Assembly: GCA_009914575.1 (NCBI GenBank)
Contig: WNEB01000090.1
Location: 1 to 6,461, forward strand
DNA: 6,461 nucleotides
Reading direction: 5' to 3'
From: Burkholderia gladioli
GTDB lineage: Bacteria; Pseudomonadota; Gammaproteobacteria; Burkholderiales; Burkholderiaceae
Within the stretch, counting starts at the first letter, position 1, and the number at the start of each line of letters is the position of its first letter. The position numbers were made by a program, and so were the translations under genes. Positions 6,303 through 6,461 of the stretch are shown here, in pieces. The notes beneath the pieces were generated by a model that was given only the letters and a program-made list of their open reading frames with translations, was not told where the DNA came from and made no database searches.

Positions 6303-6373
6303 CGCCGGCGCTGCGGCCTCCCGTTTTCCGCGGCGAGCTAAAGTCAAATCTGGTGTACAGGGTGTCGGCATGA
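6303..6373. other. short intergenic region with an AT-richer end
   Basis: Seventy-one bases separate the transferase stop from the end of the minus-strand frame at 6374. No terminator hairpin with a T-run is visible. The stretch 6338-6358, including CTAAAGTCAAATCTGGTGTA, is richer in A and T than its surroundings and may mark the edge of an inserted element. Confidence 0.35.
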
Positions 6374-6461
6374 TCAGGCGGCGAGCGATTGCTGAGCCGG
6401 TGTGCTGTCGGTCACCGGTACCCCATCTTTGAACGGCATGCCCGCCAGCAGCTCGGTCAGC
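6374..6461 (-). CDS. unidentified C-terminal fragment, possibly transposase
   Basis: On the minus strand a frame enters from the right edge and ends at TGA 6376-6374 after 28 codons, reading LTELLAGMPFKDGVPVTDS and then TPAQQSLAA. I do not recognise the family with certainty. Codon use is less GC-biased than in the neighbouring genes (TTC, AAA, GAT, GGG, GTA, ACA, CAA occur close together), which fits a mobile element such as a transposase end. A chance open frame is possible at this length. Its ending converges on the transferase, which runs on the other strand. Confidence 0.35.
   Translation of the reverse strand, partial: LTELLAGMPFKDGVPVTDSTPAQQSLAA

Noticed and set aside
4111..6371. Long minus-strand open frames opposite the hydrolase and the transferase
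   Set aside because: Low-complexity Arg/Ala-rich translations without motifs, opposite genes with clear motifs; typical GC-rich antisense artefacts.

Overview
The window is GC-rich with strong third-position GC and looks like a chromosomal segment of a Burkholderia-type betaproteobacterium. The assignment rests on codon use, protein character and an IS5-family end of the kind common in Burkholderia; it is an inference, not a database result. The segment is eroded. Of five chromosomal genes, two are intact (a CPD photolyase and a phosphopantetheinyl transferase) and three are broken.

Left part, minus strand (about 1-2220). An apparent two-gene operon encodes an AlkB-type alkane 1-monooxygenase followed by a membrane fatty acid desaturase. 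The desaturase RBS overlaps the alkB stop codon. Both genes are pseudogenes. alkB needs three frame corrections and the desaturase three more. The desaturase is also cut off before its third histidine box by an IS5-family element that runs off the left edge. Nearly all the frameshifts lie on short tandem duplications of 2-5 bp. Removing one copy of each restores a continuous 388-residue AlkB.

Middle (about 2213-2867). The region between the divergent alkB and photolyase genes holds a 214-bp element, 2290-2503. It has imperfect terminal inverted repeats, internal palindromes and an 8-bp flanking direct repeat (TGATTTAT). This is the layout of a MITE-like non-autonomous transposon with no credible gene inside. 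It is the least expected structure in the window.

Right part, plus strand (2868-6302). phrB is complete, with the FAD-binding motifs and a tryptophan triad by alignment to E. coli from memory. It is followed by an alpha/beta hydrolase that has a frameshift and also appears to have lost its nucleophile serine and possibly its histidine. Then comes an intact Sfp-type 4'-phosphopantetheinyl transferase whose N-terminus contains a 9-bp in-frame tandem repeat (five copies of Ser-Ala-Gln).

The right edge (about 6340-6461) changes in base composition and carries the last 28 codons of a minus-strand reading frame that I cannot assign. It may be another mobile element.

Together the segment has lost alkane and fatty acid modification and one hydrolase while keeping DNA repair and carrier-protein activation. 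No new multi-gene system is evident. The points worth following are the MITE-like element, the tandem-duplication pattern of gene inactivation and the variable-number repeat in the transferase.
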